DNA from: an uncultured Oscillospiraceae bacterium
Lineage (GTDB): Bacteria > Bacillota > Clostridia > Oscillospirales > Oscillospiraceae
Assembly (NCBI GenBank): GCA_910588495.1
Contig: CAJUPU010000013.1
Location: forward strand, 1-64,000
DNA length: 64,000 nucleotides
Direction of reading: 5' to 3'
Shown: positions 1 through 8,326 of the stretch, one piece after another
How the letters are laid out: each line of letters starts with the position of its first letter
Position numbering within the stretch: position 1 is the stretch's first letter
The notes under the pieces: model-generated
What the model was told of the DNA's origin: nothing
Seen by the model: the letters and a program-made list of their open reading frames with translations, nothing else
Database searches by the model: none
Position numbers and translations under genes: made by a program

Positions 1-254
1 CCTGCGAGATGGACGTGCAGTGCCACAAGTGCGGCGGCGCGGGCTGCCCCACCTGCAAGGGCGAGGGCTGGATCGAGCTGCTGGGCGCGGGGATGATCCA
101 TCCCCACGTGCTGGAGATGGCGGGCATCGACCCCGGCGAGTGGTCGGGCTGGGCCTTCGGCATGGGGCTGGAGCGCACCGCCATGCGCCGCTTCAAGATC
201 GCCGACCTGCGGCTGATCTTCGAAAACGACATCCGGTTCCTGGAACAGTTCTGA
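1..254 (+). CDS. pheS: Phenylalanine--tRNA ligase alpha subunit, C-terminal part (5' end outside window)
   Basis: This is the C-terminal end of the catalytic alpha subunit of the (alpha-beta)2 phenylalanyl-tRNA synthetase, which charges tRNA-Phe in the cytoplasm. The frame is open from the window edge. It carries the family's cysteine-containing segment (CHKCGGAGCPTCKGEGW), then GAGMIHP and the class II motif 3 sequence GMGLERTAM, where the arginine contacts ATP. The protein ends normally with an acidic/aromatic tail. The stop codon is 16 bases before pheT, so the two subunits are clearly co-transcribed. The N-terminal coiled coil and class II motifs 1 and 2 lie upstream of the window. Identification is secure from the motif 3 region and from the neighbour. 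Confidence 0.95.
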   Translation, partial: CEMDVQCHKCGGAGCPTCKGEGWIELLGAGMIHPHVLEMAGIDPGEWSGWAFGMGLERTAMRRFKIADLRLIFENDIRFLEQF

Positions 255-270
255 GGGGAGGAATAACATC

Positions 271-2688
271 ATGGATCTAAGCCGCAAATGGCTCGATGAG
301 TTCGTCAAAACAGATGTCTCCGACAAGGAGTTCGCCCAGGCCATGACCCTGTCCGGCTCCAAGGTGGAGGGCGTGTCCGTGGAGGGCGCCGAGATCTCCA
401 ACGTGGTGGTGGGCCGGGTGCTCTCCCTGGTCCGCCACCCCAACTCCGACCACATGTGGATCTGCCGGGTGGACGCGGGCCTGCCCGCCCCCATCCAGAT
501 CGTCACCGGGGCCCAGAACGTGAAGGAGAACGACCTGGTGCCCGTGGCGCTGGACGGCTCCACCCTCCCCGGCGGCAAGGAGATCCGGGCGGGCAGGCTC
601 CGGGGCGAGGAGTCCAACGGGATGCTGTGCTCCTTCGCCGAGCTGGGGCTGGACCAGCGGGACTTCCCCGCCGCCTATGCCGACGGGATCTGGATCTTGT
701 CCGACGATCCGGAGCTGGACGGCCTTGCCGTGGGCCGGGACATCCGGGAGGCGGTGGGCCTGGACGACCACGTGGTGGAGTTCGAGATCACCCCCAACCG
801 TCCGGACTGCCTGTCCGTCATCGGCCTGGCCCGGGAGGTGTCCGCCACCTTCGACGTGCCCATGGCCCTCCGCGAGCCGGTGGTGAAGGGCGGGGCGGAG
901 GGCGTGCTCCCCGAGCTGCTGGACGTGGAGACCCCCGCCGCCGACCTGGTGCCCCGCTACACCGCCCGGATGGTGCGCAACGTGAAGATCGCCCCCTCCC
1001 CCAAGTGGATGCGGGAGCGGCTTCGCGCCATGGGGGTGCGGCCCATCAACAACATCGTGGACATCACCAACTATGTGATGCTGGAGTACGGCCAGCCCAT
1101 GCACGCCTTCGACTACCGCTACGTCAACGGCGGCAAGATCGTGGTGCGCCGGGCCGCGGAGGGCGAGAAGCTCACCACCCTGGACGGCAAGGAGCACACC
1201 CTCACCGCCAACCACCTGGTGATCGCCGACGAGGGCCGGGCGGTGGGCCTGGCGGGCATCATGGGCGGCCTCAACAGCGAGATCGTGGACGACACCACCG
1301 ACGTGGTGTTCGAGTCCGCCTGCTTCGACGGCACCTGCATCCGCAAGGGGGCGCTGGCCCTGGGCATGCGCACCGAGGCGTCGGCCAAGTTCGAAAAGGG
1401 GCTGGATCCCATGAACACCCTGCCCGCCGTTGACCGGGCCTGCGAGCTGGTGGAGCTGCTGGGGGCGGGAGAAGTCGTGGACGGCGTCATCGACATCCTG
1501 AACCACGTCCCCCAGCCCTGGACCGTCACCATGGACCCGGAAAAGGTCAACGCCCTGCTGGGCACCGACCTCGGTGCGGTGGACATGTACCAGCTGCTGG
1601 AGCGGGTGAACATCCTCACCAGGGAGAAAAACTTCCCCAACGGCCCCGCCGAGGTGGTCATCCCCTCCTACCGGGGCGACGTGCGCCGCCTGGCCGACCT
1701 GGCCGAGGAGGTGGCCCGGTTCTACGGCTACAACAACATCCCCGCCACCCTCATGCGGGGCCAGACCACCCAGGGGGGCTGGTCCCCGGCCCAGAAGCTG
1801 GAGAACGAGCTGGGCAGGGTGTGCCGCGCCTGCGGCTACAGCGAGGTGATCACCTACTCCTTCATCTCCCCCGCTGCCTACGACAAGATCCTGTGGGGAG
1901 AGGATGACTTCCACCGGAAGTCCTTCAAGATCCTCAACCCCCTGGGGGAGGACACCTCCATCATGCGCACCACCACCCTGCCCTCCATGCTGGAGGTGCT
2001 GGGCCGCAACTGGAACAACCGGAACAGGACCGCGTGGCTGTACGAGCTGGGCCGGATCTATATGCCCGGCGGGGAGGACGGCCTGGCCGACGAGGCCCAG
2101 ATCCTCACCCTGGGGGCCTACGGCGACGGCATGGATTTCTTCGCCATGAAGGGGGCGGTGGAGGCCCTCATGAAGGGCATCCGGGCCCGCGATGTGCGCT
2201 TCGAGCCCTGCGCCGAGGACCCCTCCTACCACCCCGGCCGGTGCGCCTATGTGTACAGCGGCACCGATATCGTGGGCGTGTTCGGCCAGATCCACCCCCT
2301 GGCCGCCCAGAACTTCGGCGTGGACGGCGAGCTGTACTGCGCGGAGCTGTCCTTCGACGAGCTGCTCCACGCCCAGGGGCCCGACCCGGAGTACGCCCCC
2401 CTGCCCAAGTACCCCCCCATCACCCGGGACATCGCGGTGGTGTGCGCCGAGGAGGTGCCGGTGGGCGCGCTGGAGCGCGCCATCCGCAAGGGGGCCAAGG
2501 GCCTGCTGAAGGAGGTGTCCCTGTTCGACATCTACCGGGGCAAGAACCTGGGCGAGGGCAAAAAGTCGGTGGCCTTCAACCTGGTGCTCCGCTCCGACGA
2601 CCGCTCTCTCACCGGCGAGGAGGCCGACGCGGACGTGAAGAGCATTTTGGAGGCCCTGGAGCAGGACTGCGGCGCGGTGCTGCGCTGA
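271..2688 (+). CDS. pheT: Phenylalanine--tRNA ligase beta subunit
   Basis: This is the full-length beta subunit (805 aa, usual length about 790-810) of phenylalanyl-tRNA synthetase. The domain order is as expected. An N-terminal B1 part leads into the EMAP/OB-fold tRNA-binding domain (about residues 40-150, with the HPNSDHMWIC and VTGAQNV segments). The B3/B4 editing domain follows (about 210-390, with the RPINNIVDITNYVM segment), then the B5 domain. A catalytic-like core (about 490-670) and the C-terminal ferredoxin-fold anticodon-binding domain (about 710-805, KYPPITRDIAVV) complete it. The ATG has a GAGGGGAGG Shine-Dalgarno. The stop precedes a hairpin at 2708, so the pheST transcript probably ends there. 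Confidence 0.97.
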   Translation: MDLSRKWLDEFVKTDVSDKEFAQAMTLSGSKVEGVSVEGAEISNVVVGRVLSLVRHPNSDHMWICRVDAGLPAPIQIVTGAQNVKENDLVPVALDGSTLPGGKEIRAGRLRGEESNGMLCSFAELGLDQRDFPAAYADGIWILSDDPELDGLAVGRDIREAVGLDDHVVEFEITPNRPDCLSVIGLAREVSATFDVPMALREPVVKGGAEGVLPELLDVETPAADLVPRYTARMVRNVKIAPSPKWMRERLRAMGVRPINNIVDITNYVMLEYGQPMHAFDYRYVNGGKIVVRRAAEGEKLTTLDGKEHTLTANHLVIADEGRAVGLAGIMGGLNSEIVDDTTDVVFESACFDGTCIRKGALALGMRTEASAKFEKGLDPMNTLPAVDRACELVELLGAGEVVDGVIDILNHVPQPWTVTMDPEKVNALLGTDLGAVDMYQLLERVNILTREKNFPNGPAEVVIPSYRGDVRRLADLAEEVARFYGYNNIPATLMRGQTTQGGWSPAQKLENELGRVCRACGYSEVITYSFISPAAYDKILWGEDDFHRKSFKILNPLGEDTSIMRTTTLPSMLEVLGRNWNNRNRTAWLYELGRIYMPGGEDGLADEAQILTLGAYGDGMDFFAMKGAVEALMKGIRARDVRFEPCAEDPSYHPGRCAYVYSGTDIVGVFGQIHPLAAQNFGVDGELYCAELSFDELLHAQGPDPEYAPLPKYPPITRDIAVVCAEEVPVGALERAIRKGAKGLLKEVSLFDIYRGKNLGEGKKSVAFNLVLRSDDRSLTGEEADADVKSILEALEQDCGAVLR

Positions 2689-2707
2689 GGTACGGCTCCT
2701 AAACATG

Positions 2708-2738
2708 GGAGGGCGGGACGAAATGTCCCGCCCTCCTT
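2708..2738 (+). terminator. Hairpin terminator after pheT
   Basis: A 12-bp perfect stem (GGAGGGCGGGAC / GTCCCGCCCTCC) with a 5-nt loop follows pheT by 20 bases. The U tract is very short, so termination may be partial. Confidence 0.6.
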
Positions 2739-2765
2739 GCGCATATCCGCAAAAAGTGGTATACT
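2737..2765 (+). promoter_or_regulatory. Predicted sigma-A promoter for polA
   Basis: TTGCGC (-35, 2737-2742) and TATACT (-10, 2760-2765) are separated by 17 bp. They lie directly after the pheT hairpin and about 34 bases before the polA start codon. Confidence 0.6.
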
Positions 2766-2798
2766 ATATCATTCTTACCGCTATGCGAGGTGTCCCCT

Positions 2799-5468
2799 AT
2801 GAAGCTCATGGTCATCGACGGCAATTCCATCGTCAACCGGGCCTTCTACGGCGTCAGCCAGAACCTGACCACCCGGGAGGGCCTGCCCACCAACGCCATC
2901 TTCGGCTTCCTCAACATCCTGCTCAAGCTGCTGGACGAGGAGGACCCCGACGGGCTGGCGGTGGCCTTCGACATGCGCGCCCCCACCTTCCGGCACAGGG
3001 CCTACGCCCAGTACAAGGCCCAGCGCAAGGGGATGCCGGAGGAGCTGGCGGTCCAGATGCCCGTCTTGAAAGAGGTGCTGGACGCCATGAATATCCGCCG
3101 GTATGAGCTGGAGGGCTGGGAGGCGGACGATCTGCTGGGCACCATGGCCCGGGTGAACGGGGCGCAGGAGGGCGAGACGGTGATCGTCACCGGGGACAAG
3201 GACTCCCTCCAGCTCATCGACGGGCGCACCACCGTCAAGCTGGTCACCACCCGCATGGGCCAGACCACCACCCGGAACGTGACGCCGGAGGAGTTCCGGG
3301 CCGAATACGGCTTCGACCCCATCCACATCATCGACCTGAAGGCCCTCATGGGGGACTCGTCGGACAACTACCCCGGCGTGAAGGGGGTGGGGGAAAAGAC
3401 CGCCATGGCCCTCATCCGGCAGTACCAGACGGTGGACGCCATCTATGAAAAGCTGCCGGACATCGACGCCAAGCCCGCCATGGTCCAAAAACTCATCCAG
3501 GGGGAGGCGGACGCCCGGTTGAGCCGTGAGCTGGCCGTCATCCGCACCGACGCTCCCATGGACTTCCGGCCGGAGGACACCGCCCGCAAGCCCTGGAACG
3601 GCCCTGTTCTGTATGAAAAACTGCTCCAGCTGGAGTTCAGCAAGCTGATCGACAAGCTGAAGCTGGCCCCCGGCCCCGCACACGCCGCCTCGGAGGGGGA
3701 GGAGCCCCTCCAGGTCCGGGTGGACATCGTGGATGTGGCCACCCTCCGGGACTTTGAGGAGGCCCGCCCCCAGTGGGAGGCGGCGGACCATGTCACCGTC
3801 CACCCCCTGCCGGGGCTGGAGGGGGTGTCGGTGGTGCTGACGCGGGCGGGGGGGGACCAGGTGTCCCACTACGACATCCGCCGGGAGCGCTATCAGGGGG
3901 ACTACCGCGCCCTGCTCTGCGCCCTGTTCGGCCCCGGGGTGAAAAAGGCGGCCCACGGGGTCAAGGAGCTGTGCCGGGCCCTGCTGGACCAGGGGGTGGA
4001 GCCCGGCGGCTTCGTGTTCGACACCGAGCTTGCCGCCTACCTGCTGGACCCCACGGCGGGGAGCTATGAGATCCGGAAGCTGGCGGCGTCCTACTTCAAA
4101 CAGGCGGTGGAGCGCAAGGCGGCCCTCCAGGAGGAGGAGCAGCTGTCCTTCCTGGCCGACGACCTCAAGGCCCAGACCGCCTGGTATGAGGACGCGGCCT
4201 GGGTGGAGGCGTTCTACGAGCTGTTCCGGCCCAAGCTGGAGGAGCTGGGCCTGCTGCCGGTGCTGGCGGAGATCGAGCTGCCTCTGTGCCCGGTGCTGGC
4301 CCGGATGGAGCGGGCCGGGGTGCTGGTGGACGGCCAGGCGCTGGGCGAGTTCGGCAAGCAGCTCCAGGCGGGGATCGACGTGCTGGAGGAGGAGATCTGC
4401 GCCCTGGCCGGGGAGCGGTTCAACATCCTCTCCCCCAAGCAGCTGGGCCGCATCCTCTTCGAGGTGCTGGAACTGCCCCCGGTGAAAAAGACCAAGACGG
4501 GCTGGTCCACCAACGCCGAGGTGCTGGAGAAGCTGCGCCCCCGCCACGAGATCGTGGGCCGGGTGCTGGACTACCGCCAGCTCACCAAGCTCAACTCCAC
4601 CTATGTGGAGGGGCTGGGCAAGGTGATCGCCGCCGACGGCCGGATCCACACCAGCTTCCAGAACACCGTCACCGCCACCGGGCGGCTGTCCTCCACCGAG
4701 CCGAACCTCCAGAACATCCCCGTGCGCACCCCCCTGGGGGCGGAGATGCGCAAGATGTTCGTGGCCCCGGCGGCGCGGGTGCTGGTGGACGCGGACTACT
4801 CCCAGATCGAGCTGCGCCTGCTGGCCCACATGTCCGGGGACCAGGCCATGATCGACGGCTTCAACTCCGGGGTGGACATCCACACCGTCACCGCCTCCCA
4901 GGTGTTCTCTCTCCCCCAGGACCAGGTGCCCCCCGAGCTGCGCCGGGCGGCCAAGGCGGTGAACTTCGGCATCGTGTACGGCATCTCCGCCTTCTCCCTG
5001 TCGGAGGACATCCACGTCACCGTGACCCAGGCCAAGGAGTATATGGAGAAGTATTTCCAGCACTATTCCGGCGTGCGCGCCTATATGGACCGGGTGGTGG
5101 AGCGGGGGAGGGAGGACGGCTATGTGTCCACCCTCTACGGCCGGCGGCGGTGGCTGCCCGAGCTGAAGAGCTCCAACTTCAATACCCGCTCCTTCGGCGA
5201 GCGGGTGGCACTGAACATGCCCATCCAGGGCACGGCGGCGGACATCATCAAGCTGGCCATGATCCGCGTGGACGCCCGCCTCCAGGCGGAGGGACTGGAG
5301 GCCCGGCTGGTCCTCCAGGTCCACGACGAGCTGATCGTGGAGTGCCCGGAACAGGAGGCGGAACAGGTCAAGGCCCTGCTCCAGGAGGAGATGGAAGGGG
5401 TGGCCGCGCTGGCGGTGCCGCTGATCGCCGACGCCAAGGCGGGGCGCACCTGGGCGGAGTGCCATTGA
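2799..5468 (+). CDS. polA: DNA polymerase I
   Basis: Family A DNA polymerase (889 aa) that fills gaps and removes RNA primers during Okazaki fragment maturation and repair. The N-terminal 5'-3' nuclease domain (about 1-290) shows the MVIDGNSIVNRAFYG and VTGDKDSLQLI acidic motifs. The polymerase domain (about 480-889) shows motif A (VDADYSQIELRLLAH), motif B (RRAAKAVNFGIVYG) and motif C (LQVHDELIVE). The middle 3'-5' exonuclease-like domain lacks the paired DxE metal ligands at the position where E. coli has DTE, so proofreading is probably lost, as in Bacillus and Taq enzymes. The ATG at 2799 is preferred over the upstream GTG at 2790 because CGAGGTG sits 6 nt before it. The gene stands alone between its own promoter and a small membrane-protein gene. 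Confidence 0.96.
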   Translation: MKLMVIDGNSIVNRAFYGVSQNLTTREGLPTNAIFGFLNILLKLLDEEDPDGLAVAFDMRAPTFRHRAYAQYKAQRKGMPEELAVQMPVLKEVLDAMNIRRYELEGWEADDLLGTMARVNGAQEGETVIVTGDKDSLQLIDGRTTVKLVTTRMGQTTTRNVTPEEFRAEYGFDPIHIIDLKALMGDSSDNYPGVKGVGEKTAMALIRQYQTVDAIYEKLPDIDAKPAMVQKLIQGEADARLSRELAVIRTDAPMDFRPEDTARKPWNGPVLYEKLLQLEFSKLIDKLKLAPGPAHAASEGEEPLQVRVDIVDVATLRDFEEARPQWEAADHVTVHPLPGLEGVSVVLTRAGGDQVSHYDIRRERYQGDYRALLCALFGPGVKKAAHGVKELCRALLDQGVEPGGFVFDTELAAYLLDPTAGSYEIRKLAASYFKQAVERKAALQEEEQLSFLADDLKAQTAWYEDAAWVEAFYELFRPKLEELGLLPVLAEIELPLCPVLARMERAGVLVDGQALGEFGKQLQAGIDVLEEEICALAGERFNILSPKQLGRILFEVLELPPVKKTKTGWSTNAEVLEKLRPRHEIVGRVLDYRQLTKLNSTYVEGLGKVIAADGRIHTSFQNTVTATGRLSSTEPNLQNIPVRTPLGAEMRKMFVAPAARVLVDADYSQIELRLLAHMSGDQAMIDGFNSGVDIHTVTASQVFSLPQDQVPPELRRAAKAVNFGIVYGISAFSLSEDIHVTVTQAKEYMEKYFQHYSGVRAYMDRVVERGREDGYVSTLYGRRRWLPELKSSNFNTRSFGERVALNMPIQGTAADIIKLAMIRVDARLQAEGLEARLVLQVHDELIVECPEQEAEQVKALLQEEMEGVAALAVPLIADAKAGRTWAECH

Positions 5469-5580
5469 CCGGCCGTCCTTCCAAATCGACCGCCTGTCCC
5501 CCTTTTATTGCGGCAAAAAACCAGATCCGTTACACTCAAGATGGCCTGCCACGCTCCAGAATGAAAAGGAGGTCATTTTG

Positions 5581-5970
5581 ATGAATGACCGAGGGAACCA
5601 AATTTTGCTGACGGCTTTTTTCATTACCGCCGTCCTATATGCCTTCGTCATGCTGTGCTGGGTGGGTGCTGTCTCCGTGACCGATCCCGACTTGTGGATG
5701 GACCTGGGTCTTTGGTTCCACGCCGTTCCCTGCTTTTTCCTCCAGCTCCTGATCTGCCGGGCGGCCAAGCGGCCCGCGATCCGGCTCATTCCCGTGTTCC
5801 TGCTGGCGGGGTTGGTGGCGGTATTCCTCTGCGCCCTTGTCAACGCGGAAGGACTGGATGGCCTGGGCTGGGGCCTCCTGCTCCTGCTGTGCGCCGCCCC
5901 GGCGGCGGGCTGCGCCCTGGCCTGGGCGGTGTACGGCGTACAGCGGCTGTGCCGCAGCGTCAAGCGATAG
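5581..5970 (+). CDS. Small four-helix membrane protein, function unknown
   Basis: No family is recognised. The 129-aa protein shows four hydrophobic stretches (about residues 8-30, 42-60, 67-87 and 93-117), separated by short loops rich in Arg/Lys such as CRAAKRPAIR. It is therefore an integral membrane protein with no large soluble domain. An ideal AAAGGAGG Shine-Dalgarno lies 8 nt before the ATG at 5581. A TTG immediately upstream is less likely. It ends 13 bases before rimI and probably shares a transcript with rimI, the second GNAT gene and tsaD. There are no charged residues within the helices that would suggest transport. Its presence in a translation-related cluster gives no firm functional clue. 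Confidence 0.75.
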   Translation: MNDRGNQILLTAFFITAVLYAFVMLCWVGAVSVTDPDLWMDLGLWFHAVPCFFLQLLICRAAKRPAIRLIPVFLLAGLVAVFLCALVNAEGLDGLGWGLLLLLCAAPAAGCALAWAVYGVQRLCRSVKR

Positions 5971-5983
5971 GGAGGCGCTGAAC

Positions 5984-6448
5984 ATGAATTTCCGCATCAC
6001 CCCCATGACTGCCGCCCACCTGCCCGCTGTGGCGGCCCTGGAAAAGGCATGCTTCCCCGCCGACCCGTGGAGCGAGGAACTGTTCCGCGGGGCGCTGTCC
6101 TCCCCCCATGCCTGCGTCCTGCTGGCCCTGGGGGAGGACGGCGGGATCCTGGGCTACGCCGTTGTGTCCGCCGTCCTGGACGAGGGGAACCTGGACAACA
6201 TCGCCGTGGCCCGGCCAGCCCGGCGGCAGGGGGTGGCGGACGCCCTGCTGTCCGCCCTGACCGGCTTCGGCCGGGAGCACCTGTCCCGCCTCATGCTGGA
6301 GGTCCGGGCCTCCAATTCCCCCGCCATCGCCCTGTATGAGAAGCACGGCTTCGCGGCGGTGGGGCGGCGGAAACACTACTACACCGCCCCCCGGGAGGAC
6401 GCGGTGCTGATGACACTGGAGTTTGGGCATGGAACTGAGACAGCTTGA
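5984..6448 (+). CDS. rimI: Ribosomal-protein-alanine N-acetyltransferase-like GNAT protein
   Basis: A 154-aa GNAT acetyltransferase that matches RimI, which transfers acetyl from acetyl-CoA to a protein N-terminus (ribosomal protein S18 in E. coli). Visible hallmarks are the N-terminal MTAAHLPAVAALEKACFPADPWSEE segment typical of RimI, split here as RITPMTAAHLPAV followed by FPADPWSEE. The acetyl-CoA-binding motif A, NIAVARPARRQGVADALL, comes next, then LEVRASNSPAIALYEKHGF near the C-terminus. The ATG at 5984 follows GGGAGG by 9 nt; longer upstream readings overlap the preceding gene. RimI is commonly linked with tsaB/tsaD. Here tsaD is downstream, while tsaB and tsaE lie about 27 kb away. 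The gene overlaps the next GNAT gene by 20 bp. Confidence 0.88.
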   Translation: MNFRITPMTAAHLPAVAALEKACFPADPWSEELFRGALSSPHACVLLALGEDGGILGYAVVSAVLDEGNLDNIAVARPARRQGVADALLSALTGFGREHLSRLMLEVRASNSPAIALYEKHGFAAVGRRKHYYTAPREDAVLMTLEFGHGTETA

Positions 6449-7049
6449 CAAAGAGGAGCTCACCGCCCTCTATCGAAACGAGATGACCGCCGATTTCCCC
6501 CGCTCGGAGCTGAAGCCGCTGGCGGCCATGCTGCGGCTGATGGACCTGGGGCGGTACGACCCCCTGGCGGTGACCGACGGGGGGGAGACTGTGGGCTACG
6601 CCATGATGTGGCTGCCCCAGGACCGGACCGGAGCCCTGCTGGAGTACCTGGGCGTCCTGCGGGGGAGGCGGAACGGCGGTCTGGGGGGCCAGATCCTGGA
6701 GCTGCTGGCGGCCCGGTACGGCCAGCTCTTCGGCGAGGCGGAGGCCCCGGACCCCCAGGCGTCCCCCGAGGAGAACAGCCTGCGGCGGCGGCGCATCGCC
6801 TTTTACGAGCGCAGCGGCTTTCGGGTGCTGGACTACCTGTGCGCCCTGTTCGGGGTGCGGTTCCACTGTCTCTACCGGGGACCGGAGGCCGACGACCGGA
6901 AGGTGGAGGCCATGCACCGGGGGGTATACGCTCAGTATTTCTCCCCGGCGCATATGCAGCGGTATATCCAGCTCCCCCTGGGGCCGGACGAGGCCGTCAA
7001 GCCCGCCCCGGCGTGGGTGGAGGAGGCGTATCCCGGCGGGGCGGACTGA
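6429..7049 (+). CDS. GNAT-family acetyltransferase, substrate unknown
   Basis: This 206-aa protein has a degenerate GNAT fold. It contains an acceptor-side segment VGYAMMWLPQDRTGALLEYLGVL, a probable pyrophosphate-binding loop (RGRRNGGLGGQILELL) and a C-terminal RRRIAFYERSGFRVLDY segment that matches the end of motif B. The last 60 residues, with several Tyr and Pro, do not resemble RimI. The chosen ATG (6429) has GGAG 7 nt upstream and lies inside the 3' end of rimI, so translation is probably coupled. The substrate cannot be deduced. Adjacency to rimI and tsaD suggests a housekeeping modification role, but that is only an inference. Confidence 0.75.
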   Translation: MELRQLDKEELTALYRNEMTADFPRSELKPLAAMLRLMDLGRYDPLAVTDGGETVGYAMMWLPQDRTGALLEYLGVLRGRRNGGLGGQILELLAARYGQLFGEAEAPDPQASPEENSLRRRRIAFYERSGFRVLDYLCALFGVRFHCLYRGPEADDRKVEAMHRGVYAQYFSPAHMQRYIQLPLGPDEAVKPAPAWVEEAYPGGAD

Positions 7050-7109
7050 TGGGACGGGCCCATGGGCCCCCGCCCGGCCCTCCATAACCTACAGAAAAGA
7101 TGTGATCTT

Positions 7110-8120
7110 ATGAATATCCTCGCCTTTGAATCCTCCTGCGACGAGACCGCCGCCGCCGTGGTCCGGGACGGCCGGACCATCCTGTCCTCGGCGATCGCCT
7201 CGTCGGCGGATATGCACGCCATCTACGGCGGCGTGGTGCCGGAGATCGCCTCCCGCAAGCACGTGGAGGCCATCTCCGGGCTGGCGGACGAGGCACTGCG
7301 CCAGGCTGACCTGTCGAAAAAGGACATCGACGCCGTGGCCGTCACCTACGCCCCGGGGCTGATCGGGGCCCTGCTGGTGGGGGTGTCCTTCGCCAAGTCC
7401 GCCGCCTTCGGGCTGGGGGTGCCCCTGATCCCCGTCCACCACGTCCGGGGGCACATCGCCGCCAACTACCTGGCCCACCCCGACCTGGAGCCGCCGTTTC
7501 TGTGCCTGTGCGTGTCCGGCGGCACCACCGCCATCGTGGACGTGTCCGACTACACCCGGTTCACCGTGCTGGGGGGCACCCGGGACGACGCCGCCGGGGA
7601 GTGCTTCGACAAGACCGCCCGGGTGCTTGGGCTGGGCTACCCCGGCGGGGGGCCCATGGACCGGATGGCCCAGGGGGGGGACGACAGGGCCTTCTCCTTC
7701 CCCCGGGCCCATGTGGAGGGCCACCCCCTGGACATGTCCTTCTCCGGACTGAAAACGGCGGTGCTCAACACCATCCACAACGCGTCCCAGAAGGGGGAGG
7801 AGCTGGACCTCCACGACCTGGCGGCCTCCTTCGCCGCCGCCGTGTCCGACTCCCTGGTCCCCCGGGTGATGGAGGCCAACGCCATGACCGGTCACGGAAA
7901 GATCGCCGTGGCGGGGGGCGTGGCCGCCAACAGCCGGATCCGGGCGGACCTGGAGCGCGCCTGCGCCCAGGCGGGGGCCAGGCTGTGGCTGCCGCCCCTG
8001 TCCCTGTGCGGCGACAACGCCGCCATGATCGGCTCCCAGGGGTACTATGAGTACCTGGCGGGCCGCACCGCCGGCTGGGATCTGAACGCCAGGGCCAGCC
8101 TGGATATCTCCAAGGGCTGA
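7110..8120 (+). CDS. tsaD: tRNA N6-adenosine threonylcarbamoyltransferase TsaD
   Basis: TsaD (336 aa) transfers the threonylcarbamoyl group from TC-AMP to A37 of ANN-decoding tRNAs, working in the TsaB-TsaD-TsaE complex. It is an ASKHA-fold protein. The N-terminus LAFESSCDETAAAVV, the metal-binding HHVRGHIAANY (two His ligands), the CVSGGTTAIV phosphate loop and the C-terminal AVAGGVAANSRIR and LCGDNAAMIG segments are all present. The ATG at 7110 was chosen because the conserved family start (MNILAFESSCDE) begins there. Its Shine-Dalgarno (AAAAGATGTG) is weak. The partners tsaE and tsaB are encoded at 34401-35521, so the t6A genes are split over two loci. It ends the first plus-strand block of the window. 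Confidence 0.96.
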   Translation: MNILAFESSCDETAAAVVRDGRTILSSAIASSADMHAIYGGVVPEIASRKHVEAISGLADEALRQADLSKKDIDAVAVTYAPGLIGALLVGVSFAKSAAFGLGVPLIPVHHVRGHIAANYLAHPDLEPPFLCLCVSGGTTAIVDVSDYTRFTVLGGTRDDAAGECFDKTARVLGLGYPGGGPMDRMAQGGDDRAFSFPRAHVEGHPLDMSFSGLKTAVLNTIHNASQKGEELDLHDLAASFAAAVSDSLVPRVMEANAMTGHGKIAVAGGVAANSRIRADLERACAQAGARLWLPPLSLCGDNAAMIGSQGYYEYLAGRTAGWDLNARASLDISKG

Positions 8121-8182
8121 ATCCGGAAATTATGTCAACCAACACCTGCGCTTTAGCGCGTGAAAAAACTGGGCCGGCAGGC

Positions 8183-8266
8183 TGTGCATAAATATGTAAG
8201 TTCTCCCAGATCCGTTGCGGCCCTAGGTGTTGAGGTTGTTGAAAACCTTGTGGAAGTTGTGGATAA
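8183..8266. other. fhs upstream region with two consensus DnaA-box sequences
   Basis: The 206-bp gap between tsaD and fhs contains TGTGCATAA (8183-8191) and TGTGGATAA (8258-8266). Each is a perfect complement of the DnaA box TTATNCACA. A near-match, TGTGGAAGT, lies just before the second box. No gene or clear consensus promoter is visible here. A short GCGCTTTAGCGC palindrome lies at about 8149. Function as a replication-initiator binding site is inferred from sequence only. Confidence 0.45.
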
Positions 8267-8326
8267 CTCTCCGTATCAGGAGTTATGACCGCCGTTATGG
8301 AAACTCAAACATAAGGAGGATACGCT

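Noticed and set aside
277..2706. Very long open frame antisense to pheT; similar ones lie opposite polA, fusA, ftsK, glgP and groEL
   Set aside because: High GC at third codon positions removes stops on the opposite strand. The translations are low-complexity (His/Gly/Val/Gln/Leu-rich), have no Shine-Dalgarno and match no family, while the sense genes are certain.
8121..8326. Possible replication origin upstream of fhs
   Set aside because: Only two perfect DnaA boxes are present, without an obvious AT-rich unwinding element or dnaA/dnaN neighbours. Reported as DnaA-box sequences only.
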